Positions 42,631 to 50,736 of a DNA stretch of 64,000 nt are shown here, piece after piece (within the stretch, counting starts at the first letter, position 1; every line of letters begins with the position of its first letter). Below the pieces are notes generated by a model. The model made no database searches. It was given only the letters and a program-made list of their open reading frames with translations, and was not told the origin of the DNA. The DNA comes from Bacillus sp. FJAT-45037 (GTDB taxonomy: Bacteria; Bacillota; Bacilli; Bacillales; Bacillaceae_D), in contig NZ_KZ454938.1 of NCBI RefSeq assembly GCF_002797325.1, positions 818,267 to 882,266 of the forward strand, written 5' to 3'. The translations under genes were made by a program, and so were the position numbers.

Positions 42631-43386
42631 GTGACACATGTTCATGTGTTATTAAAAAAAGAAGAAATAGAGCCAGAAAAGCTAGTGGGGTCGATCGTGA
42701 TTGTTTTAGATGTTTTGCTTGCAACGACGACAATTAGTTATGCCTTTGCATACGGAGCAAAAGAGGTCATTCCTGTTTCATGCGAGAAGGATGCACTCCA
42801 TCTTTCAACGTATTATCACCCAGATGAATTTGTACTAGTCGGCGAGCACGAAGGTAGAGTGATTGATGGGTTTCTTTCGCCGAGCCCATCACTCCTTAAG
42901 CCTTATGTACGAGATAAGGTCGTTATATTAGCGACAACAAATGGAACAGTAGCCCTTAATCGCTCAGAACAAGCAGATGCTGTCTATCCTGCTTGTTTAC
43001 GAAATGGAGAAGCGGTCATAGATGACGTGTTGAGTCGGTTAAAACGAGGTCAAAACATTGTGATTGTATGCGCAGGATCATCTGGACAATTTTGTTTGGA
43101 GGACTTTTACGGAGCTGGCTATTTATTGAGGCTTCTCAGATCGGGTCTTAGCAGTCTATCGCTCAATGATGCTGGAATTGCTGCTCAACTGCATTTTTTA
43201 GCCGAACAAAACAATGGATATGATCTATTAGCGCAATCAGCCGTCGGAAAATTCCTTTTAGAGTATAGCTCTGAAGAAGAGGTACGAGGCGTGGCTGAAT
43301 TAGGAGTCGACCCGACTGTGCTAATTTATCAGAATAAAAAGATAACAAAGAAGGGAGCGACCAGAAGTGGAACAAACCAAACGTGA
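42631..43386 (+). CDS. comB: 2-phosphosulfolactate phosphatase family protein (ComB)
   Basis: A 251-residue protein of the ComB family: VIVLDVLLATTTISYAFAYG (Asp and Thr-rich site), VLVGEHEGRVIDGFLSPSPS, VILATTNGTVAL, IVIVCAGSSGQFCLEDFYGA and a C-terminal GVAELGVDPTVLIYQ. The family hydrolyses 2-phosphosulfolactate in coenzyme M synthesis and acts in sulfolactate metabolism, neither expected of a Bacillus fatty-acid operon. It may act here on another phosphorylated acid. GTG 42631 lies about 11 bases after AAGGG, while GTG 42622 is too close to it. The 3' end overlaps the next gene by 20 bp. Confidence 0.85.
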   Translation: MTHVHVLLKKEEIEPEKLVGSIVIVLDVLLATTTISYAFAYGAKEVIPVSCEKDALHLSTYYHPDEFVLVGEHEGRVIDGFLSPSPSLLKPYVRDKVVILATTNGTVALNRSEQADAVYPACLRNGEAVIDDVLSRLKRGQNIVIVCAGSSGQFCLEDFYGAGYLLRLLRSGLSSLSLNDAGIAAQLHFLAEQNNGYDLLAQSAVGKFLLEYSSEEEVRGVAELGVDPTVLIYQNKKITKKGATRSGTNQT

Positions 43387-45127
43387 AATCAAAGGTGGTC
43401 ATTTTCTCGTTCAAGGCGTTGAGACAAAGGATGTATTTACACCAGAGGATTTAAATGATGAACAGAAAATGATCGCACAAACAGCGAGGCAGTTTATTGA
43501 ACGAGAAGTAGCTTCTAAACGTGAGGCGATTGAAGATCAAGATTTCGATGTCATTGTCGGTCTTTTAAAGAAAGCAGGGTCACTTGGATTACTAGCACAT
43601 AGTATCCCTGAAGCCTACGGAGGACTTGGTTTAGACAAGGTTAGTAAAGGGATTGTCGGTGAAGAAATTGGTGCGTCAAGTGGCTATGGTGTCGCACATT
43701 CAAATCACACATGCATTGCGACTTTACCGATTACTTATTTCGGAAATGTCGAGCAGAAAAACACATACTTACCGAAGCTTGCCTCTGGTGAATACTTAGG
43801 TGCGTATTGTTTAACTGAGCCGTCCTCTGGATCAGACGCGCTTGCGGCGAAAACAACAGCCATATTAAATGAAGCAAAAACACATTATCTACTAAACGGA
43901 ACAAAGCTCTATATTACGAATGCCGTATTTTCAGATACGTTCATCGTTTACGCGAAAGTCGATGGAACGCAATTTACAGCCTTTATTGTTGAGAAAGATT
44001 TTAAAGGCTTATCCCTAGGTCCTGAGGAACAAAAAATGGGCATTAAAGGGTCATCGACAAGAAGTGTCATTTTGGAAGATTGTGAAGTGCCTGTTGCCAA
44101 TGTCCTTGGTGAAGTTGGCAAGGGGCATGTCATTGCCTTTAATGTCTTAAACTTAGGACGGTTTAATCTAGGATCAGCTTGCATGGGAGCATCAAAAGAA
44201 GCGCTTCGTCTAGCGATTCAACATACGAATGAGCGAAAGCAATTCAAAAAGCGAATTAGTGAATTCGGCATAACGAAAGAGAAAGTCGCATTGATGGCGG
44301 CGCGAATCTTTGCTGCAGAATCTCTCCAGTACCGCACGGCTGAATTAATTGAAGGTGCGCTAGGCGATCTGGACGATACACACACAACGAGCGAAATAGG
44401 TAAACGAATGATGGAGTACGCATTAGAGTGTGCGATTTGTAAAGTGTATGGCTCTGAAACACTTGATTATGTGGTCGATGAGTCTCTTCAATTGCACGGA
44501 GGAGCTGGGTTCATTAAAGAATACCCGATTGAGCAGATGTATCGAGATTCTCGAATCAATCGAATTTTTGAAGGGACAAATGAAATCAATCGCTTGCTCG
44601 TACCAGGACTCTTCTTAAAGAAAGGCGTTAAAGGGGAATTACCTGTTCAAGATGCGATTAAAGAAGCTATTAATCAATTAAAAACGGGTCAAGTAACTAG
44701 TTATTCAGGAAGTATGGCGCGAGAGCGAGCAGCTATTGAGAGCATCCGTACAGCCTTTTTAGCCTTAACTGGGTTGGCGTTTGAACAGTTTGGTCCAGAC
44801 CTTGAAGCAGAACAAGAAGTATTAATTAAACTAGCGGATATAGGGATTGAGCTATATGCTTCTGAATCTGCTGTTATGCGAGCTTACAAGAGTGGCGATT
44901 CGTTGCAAGAGCAATTGGCGACAACGGCCTCTGAATCCTCATTCAATCGTGTGAAGGTTGTGACAGAGGAACTTTTAGCAGGATTCCCAGATACTGAACA
45001 AGTACAGGGGCTCCGTTCCTTGATCGGTCGCGCGTTTACTAAGCTGACGTTCTCTGGTCGAATTGATCGGAATCGAGCGATTGCTGGTGTAGTAAATGAG
45101 AATGGCCGCTACGTTCGTCTAGCGTAA
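43367..45127 (+). CDS. acyl-CoA dehydrogenase, long form (FadE-like)
   Basis: A 586-residue enzyme with the ACAD core (residues ~20-400: YCLTEPSSGSDALAAKTTA, NGTKLYITNAVFSDTFIVYA, FNLGSACMGASKEALRLAIQ, and catalytic Glu in INRIFEGTNEINRLLV) and an extra C-terminal helical domain of about 180 residues as in B. subtilis FadE/YusJ and VLCAD-type enzymes. The extra domain is typical of long-chain substrates. GTG 43367 follows AAGGGAGCG within the end of the ComB gene, so the two are coupled. Confidence 0.93.
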   Translation: MEQTKREIKGGHFLVQGVETKDVFTPEDLNDEQKMIAQTARQFIEREVASKREAIEDQDFDVIVGLLKKAGSLGLLAHSIPEAYGGLGLDKVSKGIVGEEIGASSGYGVAHSNHTCIATLPITYFGNVEQKNTYLPKLASGEYLGAYCLTEPSSGSDALAAKTTAILNEAKTHYLLNGTKLYITNAVFSDTFIVYAKVDGTQFTAFIVEKDFKGLSLGPEEQKMGIKGSSTRSVILEDCEVPVANVLGEVGKGHVIAFNVLNLGRFNLGSACMGASKEALRLAIQHTNERKQFKKRISEFGITKEKVALMAARIFAAESLQYRTAELIEGALGDLDDTHTTSEIGKRMMEYALECAICKVYGSETLDYVVDESLQLHGGAGFIKEYPIEQMYRDSRINRIFEGTNEINRLLVPGLFLKKGVKGELPVQDAIKEAINQLKTGQVTSYSGSMARERAAIESIRTAFLALTGLAFEQFGPDLEAEQEVLIKLADIGIELYASESAVMRAYKSGDSLQEQLATTASESSFNRVKVVTEELLAGFPDTEQVQGLRSLIGRAFTKLTFSGRIDRNRAIAGVVNENGRYVRLA

Positions 45128-45169
45128 TACAGTCTATGAATCTATTTGATGACAAAGGGTGTGAATTTC

Positions 45170-45934
45170 GTGGGTCGTTTTCAAGATAAAATCGTACTGA
45201 TCTCTGGTGCAGGGAGTGGGATTGGTCAAGCAACAGCTAGCCAGCTTGCCTCAGAAGGAGCGACGTTAATTCTCGTAGGTCGTAGAAGAGAAAAGTTAGA
45301 AGCGGTAGCGAATGAAATCCATAGTCAGACCAATCGAGATTGTGCCTACGTCTATGCGGCCGATGTCACGGTCGAAGAAGAAGTAGAATTATTGGCTAAC
45401 TATGTAGAAAGTAATTTTGAAAAACTCGATGTGTTAATTAATAATGCAGGTACTTCTTCTGGTGGGCCAATTCTTTCCTTAGAAAAAGACGAGTGGGACC
45501 GTGTTCAGACGACGAATGTGACGAGTGTGTACTTAATGTCTAAATTTTTAGGTGCGCTAATGAGAAATCAAGATGGCACAAGTAAGGCGATTGTCAATGT
45601 CGCTTCCTTGTCTGGTCATAAAGCGGGTGCGAAAATTCCAAGCTATAGCACAGCAAAAGCGGCAGTGATTCATTTAACGAAATCTTTAGCGGGTGAATTA
45701 GCTCCTTATCAGGTGCGGGTCAATTCTGTGTCCCCAGGCTTTATTGAAACCCCGATGACTGAAAAAGGATTGAAAAACCCTGCATTTTCTCAGTCGATTG
45801 AGCGACATACGTTGCTCGGTCGAGTCGGTAGACCTGATGAAGTAGCGAAAACGATCGCTTTTATCGCCTCAGACGATGCTAGTTATATGACAGGGACGGA
45901 TTTATTAATAGATGGTGGTTGGTTAACCGTTTAA
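45170..45934 (+). CDS. SDR family oxidoreductase
   Basis: A 254-residue classical SDR: SGAGSGIGQATASQLASEGA, RRREKL (NADP-type basic residues), NNAGTSSGGPIL, VNVASLSGHKAGAKIPSYST with AKAA, and DLLIDGGWLTV. GTG 45170 follows AAAGGGTG at about 9 bases. The in-frame ATG 45146 would add an atypical lead. It is the third SDR of the locus and is 17 bp ahead of the second crotonase. Confidence 0.9.
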   Translation: MGRFQDKIVLISGAGSGIGQATASQLASEGATLILVGRRREKLEAVANEIHSQTNRDCAYVYAADVTVEEEVELLANYVESNFEKLDVLINNAGTSSGGPILSLEKDEWDRVQTTNVTSVYLMSKFLGALMRNQDGTSKAIVNVASLSGHKAGAKIPSYSTAKAAVIHLTKSLAGELAPYQVRVNSVSPGFIETPMTEKGLKNPAFSQSIERHTLLGRVGRPDEVAKTIAFIASDDASYMTGTDLLIDGGWLTV

Positions 45935-45950
45935 AAGAGGAGATGAGCAT

Positions 45951-46757
45951 ATGAGTGTAGAAAGTAAAGAGACAACAGAAGCAACGAAAGACTTGCTCGT
46001 AACGACTGAAGATGGAGTCATGCAGTTAGTGTTGAATCGACCAGATGCCTTAAATGCCTTTAGTCCAGCAATGATTAACGGATTGAAACAATCATTGAAA
46101 CAAGCGCAATCAGATGAGGCGATTAAAGTCATCGTCCTACGCGGAGCCGGTCGCGCTTTTAGTGCAGGCGGCGATGTGAAGACGATGGGAGAAGCGACGC
46201 CTGTTGATGTGTATGATCATATCGGAGAGCTCAATCAATTAATTGAACAAATGCGAAGCGTAGAAAAACCAATTATTGCTGCTGTGCATGGTTTTGCTGC
46301 TGGGGCAGGGTTTAACTTGGCGCTTGCTTGTGATTTGATTGTCGCAGCTGAAGATACGTCATTTATTCTCAGTTTTGCTCAAGTTGGTCTTGTCTCAGAT
46401 GGCGGAGGGCATTATTTCCTCCCAAAATCTCTGACACCATATCAAGCGAAAGAGCTTTTATTTAGTGCCGAACCACTCGATGCGAGAACCGCACAATCGT
46501 GGGGGCTAGTCAATAAGGTGTTTCCACTTGATCAAATGGAAAAGAAAGTAAGCGAGTATGCCTATTCCTTTACCTTACGTCCAACCAAAGCATTAGGTTT
46601 AATGAAGAGGCTAACCAATGCCGCAGATACAAATTCCTTACCTGAAATACTAGAAGCAGAGCGAGCAACACAAGCGATGATGATAACAACGAAGGATCAT
46701 CAAGAGGGTGTATTAGCCTTCAAAGAAAAACGTAAACCTAATTTTAAAGGAAACTAA
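45951..46757 (+). CDS. enoyl-CoA hydratase/isomerase family protein
   Basis: A 268-residue crotonase-fold enzyme with LNRPDALNAFSPAMINGLKQ, AFSAGGDVKTMGEA, HGFAAGAGFNLALACDLIVA and SFAQVGLVSDGGGHYFLPKS. The second catalytic position reads Asp (VSDGGG) and the first acid position looks replaced (AQVGL), as in isomerase-type or PaaG-like members rather than true hydratases. So it may be an enoyl-CoA isomerase, needed for unsaturated chains. ATG 45951 follows GAGGAGATG. Confidence 0.88.
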   Translation: MSVESKETTEATKDLLVTTEDGVMQLVLNRPDALNAFSPAMINGLKQSLKQAQSDEAIKVIVLRGAGRAFSAGGDVKTMGEATPVDVYDHIGELNQLIEQMRSVEKPIIAAVHGFAAGAGFNLALACDLIVAAEDTSFILSFAQVGLVSDGGGHYFLPKSLTPYQAKELLFSAEPLDARTAQSWGLVNKVFPLDQMEKKVSEYAYSFTLRPTKALGLMKRLTNAADTNSLPEILEAERATQAMMITTKDHQEGVLAFKEKRKPNFKGN

Positions 46758-46768
46758 GGAGGAAATCG

Positions 46769-47755
46769 ATGATGAAAGCGATACAGTTTAAGCAATACGG
46801 CGGACCTGAGGTATTACAGTTAATTGATTTAGAACGTCCAAAGCCAGAGGAAAAAGAAGTAACGATTAAAATAGAAGCAATCGGTGTAAACTTTGCGGAT
46901 ACAGCAAGAAGACAAGGACAATATGTAGTTCCTACTCCATTGCCATTCGTGCCTGGTGCAGAGGTGGCGGGTGTGGTTGATGAAGTAGGAAGTGACGTTT
47001 CAAGCGTAAAAGTTGGCGATCGTGTTGTGACACTTCTTGGCACGAAAAAAGCGACAGGGTATGCCGAGTATTCGATTGCTGATGAACGTGGATTAATGCC
47101 AATCCCAGAAGGTGTGAGCTTTGAGCAAGCCGTGGCTCTACCTCTTCAAGGCTTGAGTGCGTACCATATTTTGAAAACAATGGGTCAGCTAGAAAGTGGC
47201 GAGACGGTCCTCGTTCATGCAGCGGCAGGTGGTGTCGGAACGATTGCGGTTCAATTAGCGAAACTAATGGGAGCAGGGAAGGTCATAGCTACAGCTAGCT
47301 CAAAAGAAAAGCTCGCCTTAGCAAGTGAACTTGGAGCAGACGTGTTAATTAATTACACGGAAGAAAATTGGTATGAGCAAGTGCTTGAGGCGACAGACGG
47401 TAGAGGAGTTCATGTTGCGCTTGAAATGGCAGGTGGACGTGTATTTACTGATACATTAAAATGCCTTGCTACATTCGGTCGACTTGTCGTATACGGCGTG
47501 GCAAGCGGCGAGCAAAGTCCATTCAACCCATCGTCGTTAATGGCACGTAATCAATCAGTGATCGGGTTTTTCCTTCCACAAATTATGCGTAAGCCTGCGC
47601 TCTTACAATCGAGCATGCGCGAGTTGTTGCAATACGTTGGAACTGGTCAGTTGAAGTTGCAAATTGGTGGAACGTATCCACTTGCACAAGCTGCCGAAGT
47701 TCATAGCTTGATGCAAGGAAGAAAGACAACAGGGAAGCTCATCTTGAAACCATAA
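46769..47755 (+). CDS. quinone oxidoreductase-like MDR family protein
   Basis: A 328-residue medium-chain reductase of the zeta-crystallin/QOR type: AIQFKQYGGPEVLQLIDLER, GVNFADTARRQGQY, PFVPGAEVAGVVDEVGSDVS, LPLQGLSAYHIL, NADPH loop AAAGGVGTIAVQLAKLMGAG and KTTGKLILKP. It lacks the zinc-binding Cys of alcohol dehydrogenases. In this operon it could serve as an enoyl-CoA reductase (2- or 2,4-dienoyl). That is inference. ATG 46769 follows AAGGAGGAAA. It is the last gene of the second unit. Confidence 0.9.
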   Translation: MMKAIQFKQYGGPEVLQLIDLERPKPEEKEVTIKIEAIGVNFADTARRQGQYVVPTPLPFVPGAEVAGVVDEVGSDVSSVKVGDRVVTLLGTKKATGYAEYSIADERGLMPIPEGVSFEQAVALPLQGLSAYHILKTMGQLESGETVLVHAAAGGVGTIAVQLAKLMGAGKVIATASSKEKLALASELGADVLINYTEENWYEQVLEATDGRGVHVALEMAGGRVFTDTLKCLATFGRLVVYGVASGEQSPFNPSSLMARNQSVIGFFLPQIMRKPALLQSSMRELLQYVGTGQLKLQIGGTYPLAQAAEVHSLMQGRKTTGKLILKP

Positions 47756-47764
47756 CACCTTAGA

Positions 47765-48007
47765 CAAGAGGTTGGGACAAAAAGAAATGTTTAACTGAGA
47801 ATCTGAAGCATGCACATTCATAGCGGATGAAATATACGTAGACTCCTGCGGGATGAAAAGCATCAGTGAGACCCCACAGTGCGAAGCACGAGGAGGCTCA
47901 CCAGCTTCCCGCGGAAAGCGCAGTATATTTCAGGAGCGGCATATCTGCACCGCCTATTATTTGTTCGGAGACTCTTTAGTTAAATCACTTCTAGACCAGC
48001 CTCTTTT
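47765..48007. repeat. Bacillus-type dispersed repeat with inner hairpin
   Basis: Ends are imperfect inverted repeats: CAAGAGGTTGGGA at 47765 and CTAGACCAGCCTCTTTT at about 47991-48006. Inside lies the widespread Bacillus sequence GTAGACTCCTGCGGGA... GAGACCCCACAG... GAGGAGGCTCACC... CCCGCGGAAAGCGCAG, which folds on itself. It looks like a miniature mobile element or structured repeat. There is no gene in it. Confidence 0.7.
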
Positions 48008-48039
48008 ATTTTATCCTTTCTTTCTTGGTCATAGTTCTT

Positions 48040-48085
48040 TTGATACGAGCATAAATCACATATATGAATACTAACTAGTTAGTAT
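48040..48085 (+). promoter_or_regulatory. promoter and TetR palindromic operator of the transporter operon (site 3)
   Basis: TTGATA (48040-48045) and TATGAA (48063-48068) are 17 bp apart. The perfect palindrome ATACTAACTAGTTAGTAT (48068-48085) begins at the last base of the -10 box, so a bound repressor would block initiation. Confidence 0.8.
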
Positions 48086-48113
48086 ACAAAGTTGGGTCAA
48101 AGGGGGAGAAAAT

Positions 48114-48977
48114 GTGGATCTCTTTTTTCAACAGATCTTAAACGGGCTTACTATTGGAAGCGTTTACAGTCTTGTGGCTCTGGGTCTGACATTGGTTTTT
48201 GGAATCTTGCATGTACCTAATTTTGCGCATGGAGCTCTATACATGGTTGGCGCTTATGTTGCGCTAACGGTCATGACAGCATTAGGTGTGCATTACTGGA
48301 TAGGTCTACTCATCGCTGTATTAATTGTGGCTGCCCTTTCGGTGGTCATGGAGCGATTGGTCTTTAGTCGATTAGATGGCAAAGACCCTCTGCCAATAAT
48401 GATCGCCTCAATTGGGATGTTGTTCTTTTTGGAATCATTCGCACAATTCATGTGGGGAAGTCAATACCAACGGATGGTGACGCCATATGGCGAGACGATA
48501 CAAGTGTTTGGATTAACCGTGACGATGCAACGATTGTTGGTCATCGTTGCAGCTGTGGCCCTCATGCTCTTATTGCATTTGTTTTTAACAAAAACAATGA
48601 CTGGAGCTGCCATTATTGCGATGTCACAAAGTAAGAACGGTGCGTTTTTGGTTGGAATTAATGCAACGCGGGTGTCGATGATGACCTTTGCTATTGCTGG
48701 TGGACTCGCTGCGGCGGCCGCAACACTTGCAGCACCTATTAATCTCGTTTTCCCAAGTATGGGGAATTTAGTGATCATGAAAGCCTTCGTGATTATTATC
48801 ATTGGGGGCATGGGGAGTATTCCTGGGGCAATCATTGGTGGATATATATTAGGCATGGCGGAAAGTCTTGGGGCAACGTATATCTCCTCTGATTACAAAG
48901 ATTTAATTGCCTTTGTTTTACTCGTTTTAATCTTAACGATCAAGCCGAATGGATTATTTGCAAAGGGGGTCAAATAA
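48114..48977 (+). CDS. livH: branched-chain amino acid-type ABC transporter permease (LivH family)
   Basis: A 287-residue permease with about eight helices, starting DLFFQQILNGLTIGSVYSLV and carrying the family marks LGLTLVFGILHVPNFAHGAL and VIIIIGGMGSIPGAIIGGYI. It is one of two membrane subunits of a LIV-I type importer. Here it stands under the same operator as the acyl-CoA genes, so the cargo may be a carboxylic acid rather than an amino acid. GTG 48114 follows AGGGGGAG. LivM follows 3 bp later. Confidence 0.92.
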   Translation: MDLFFQQILNGLTIGSVYSLVALGLTLVFGILHVPNFAHGALYMVGAYVALTVMTALGVHYWIGLLIAVLIVAALSVVMERLVFSRLDGKDPLPIMIASIGMLFFLESFAQFMWGSQYQRMVTPYGETIQVFGLTVTMQRLLVIVAAVALMLLLHLFLTKTMTGAAIIAMSQSKNGAFLVGINATRVSMMTFAIAGGLAAAAATLAAPINLVFPSMGNLVIMKAFVIIIIGGMGSIPGAIIGGYILGMAESLGATYISSDYKDLIAFVLLVLILTIKPNGLFAKGVK

Positions 48978-48980
48978 AGG

Positions 48981-49982
48981 ATGAAGCTATCGCGTAAATC
49001 ATACTTTCTTCTAGCCTTATTACTTGCCGTGATCGTCTTTCCGATATTGATCCCAAATCAATATTACATGCAAATTCTCATTCTAGTCTTCATATGGTCG
49101 ATTGCTGTATACGGGTTAAATACGATCACTGGATTGACTGGGCAGCTCTCGCTCGCTCACGCTGGATTTTTTGCAATCGGTGCTTATGGTCTAGGGCTTC
49201 TAACAATTAAAGCTGGCGTTCCGTTCTGGTTAGCTTTTGTTTTAGCGATCCTAATTACGGTGATCATTAGCTTCTTTATCGGTCTCGTAGCGCTAAGGAC
49301 AAAATCTCATTTCTTTGCGATTTATACGATGTCTGTTGGTTTCTTGATTTATTTAATCATCTATAAATCTGATCTCACTGGAGGGGTGAGGGGGTTAATC
49401 GGAATCCCTAATCCAGCACCGATTGGGCCGATTACATTTGAATCGATCCTTTCTTATTATTATCTAATGCTGTTTTTCTTGTTGCTTACGATCTTCTTTA
49501 TGTATCGCTTAACGAAATCGTTATTAGGCAAGACCTTTGTAGCGATCCGTAATAGTGAGGAGCTTGCTGAAACATTGGGTATTGCTGTGATGAAAAACAA
49601 ATTATTAGCCTTTGTGATCTCAGCAGGACTCGCATCACTCGCGGGTGCTTTGTATGCATCCTATGTACGCTTTATTGGTCCGCAAATGGCCGATATTCAC
49701 GTCGCCTTTGAAATCTTGCTTTACTTGCTTGTCGGAGGGATCGGTACATTGGCTGGACCTATTATTGGGACATTCATCGTCATTCTCCTAACACAGATGC
49801 TCCAATTTTTAGAGGAATTTAGAATGCTTGTGTTTGGTCCGATTGTTGTCTTGTTAATCTTGTTTTATCCAAGAGGAATCGTTGGTGGGTACCTAATGCT
49901 AAAAGCAAAACGAGCAAAGAAAAAACAGATGCTCGAACATCAACAAACGCAAGGAGGGAAGACGGATGCTTTTAACGATTGA
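48981..49982 (+). CDS. livM: branched-chain amino acid-type ABC transporter permease (LivM family)
   Basis: A 333-residue permease with about nine or ten helices and the family marks YGLNTITGLTGQLSLAHAGF, FAIYTMSVGFLIY, RNSEELAETLGI and YLLVGGIGTLAGPIIGTFIV. The C-terminal tail (KAKRAKKKQMLEHQQTQGGK) is basic and cytoplasmic. Its last 17 bases overlap livG, coupling translation. Confidence 0.92.
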   Translation: MKLSRKSYFLLALLLAVIVFPILIPNQYYMQILILVFIWSIAVYGLNTITGLTGQLSLAHAGFFAIGAYGLGLLTIKAGVPFWLAFVLAILITVIISFFIGLVALRTKSHFFAIYTMSVGFLIYLIIYKSDLTGGVRGLIGIPNPAPIGPITFESILSYYYLMLFFLLLTIFFMYRLTKSLLGKTFVAIRNSEELAETLGIAVMKNKLLAFVISAGLASLAGALYASYVRFIGPQMADIHVAFEILLYLLVGGIGTLAGPIIGTFIVILLTQMLQFLEEFRMLVFGPIVVLLILFYPRGIVGGYLMLKAKRAKKKQMLEHQQTQGGKTDAFND

Positions 49983-50736
49983 TCGTTTAACAAAAAGGTT
50001 TGGTGGGCTCTCTGCCGTACAAGATGTGACAGCACAAGTTCAAGAGGGCAAAATTACAGCGATTATTGGACCGAATGGTGCTGGGAAATCAACTTTCTTC
50101 AATCTGATTAGTGGATTTCATCAACCGACATCAGGTCAGATTCAATTTTCGGGTCAGGACATTACGACGATGAAAGCAAATCATGTCGCCCGGTTGGGAA
50201 TTGGGAGGACGTTTCAAACAACACATTTATTTGAGCAGTCTACGGTGCTAGATAATGTATTGATCGGACATCGACTTCGGACAAAATCAGGTTTTTTTGA
50301 TGCCGTATTCCGAACGAAACGAGAGAAACGGGAGGAAAGGCAATGTCACGAAAAAGCCGAAGAGGCACTTGAATTTGTCGGGTTATCATCGATTGCTTAT
50401 GAATCTGTTGCTTCGATCACACAAGAACAACAAAAACGTGTCGCCTTTGCGTTAGCACTTGCTACGGACCCAAAACTCGTTTTGCTTGATGAACCAGCAG
50501 CGGGGGTGAATCCAGATGAAACAGAAGGATTAGCAGACTTAATGAGAAAGATGGTAAAACACGGGAAAACGGTCTGTCTGATTGAGCATAAGATGCCGAT
50601 GGTGATGTCATTAGCCGATCATGTCATTGTCTTAAATCATGGTGAATTAATTGCTGAAGGAACACCAAGAGAAATCCAAGAAAATGAACGAGTCATTGAG
50701 GCGTATTTAGGAGGAGGTAGCCATGTTAGTGCTTAA
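49966..50736 (+). CDS. livG: ABC transporter ATP-binding protein (LivG family)
   Basis: A 256-residue ATPase: Walker A IIGPNGAGKSTFFNLISG, LGIGRTFQTTHLFEQSTVLD, Walker B LVLLDEPAAGVNPDE and switch His in LIEHKMPMVM. The signature is unusual: ASITQEQQKRVAFALAL has TQEQQ where LSYGEQ or LSGGQ is expected. The end EAYLGGGSHVSA matches LivG. ATG 49966 follows CAAGGAGGG. It overlaps livF by 14 bp. Confidence 0.92.
   Translation: MLLTIDRLTKRFGGLSAVQDVTAQVQEGKITAIIGPNGAGKSTFFNLISGFHQPTSGQIQFSGQDITTMKANHVARLGIGRTFQTTHLFEQSTVLDNVLIGHRLRTKSGFFDAVFRTKREKREERQCHEKAEEALEFVGLSSIAYESVASITQEQQKRVAFALALATDPKLVLLDEPAAGVNPDETEGLADLMRKMVKHGKTVCLIEHKMPMVMSLADHVIVLNHGELIAEGTPREIQENERVIEAYLGGGSHVSA

Noticed and set aside
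44690-44710. ACTAGTTA-containing stretch similar to the TetR palindrome
   Set aside because: It matches only the centre and lies inside the acyl-CoA dehydrogenase coding sequence.
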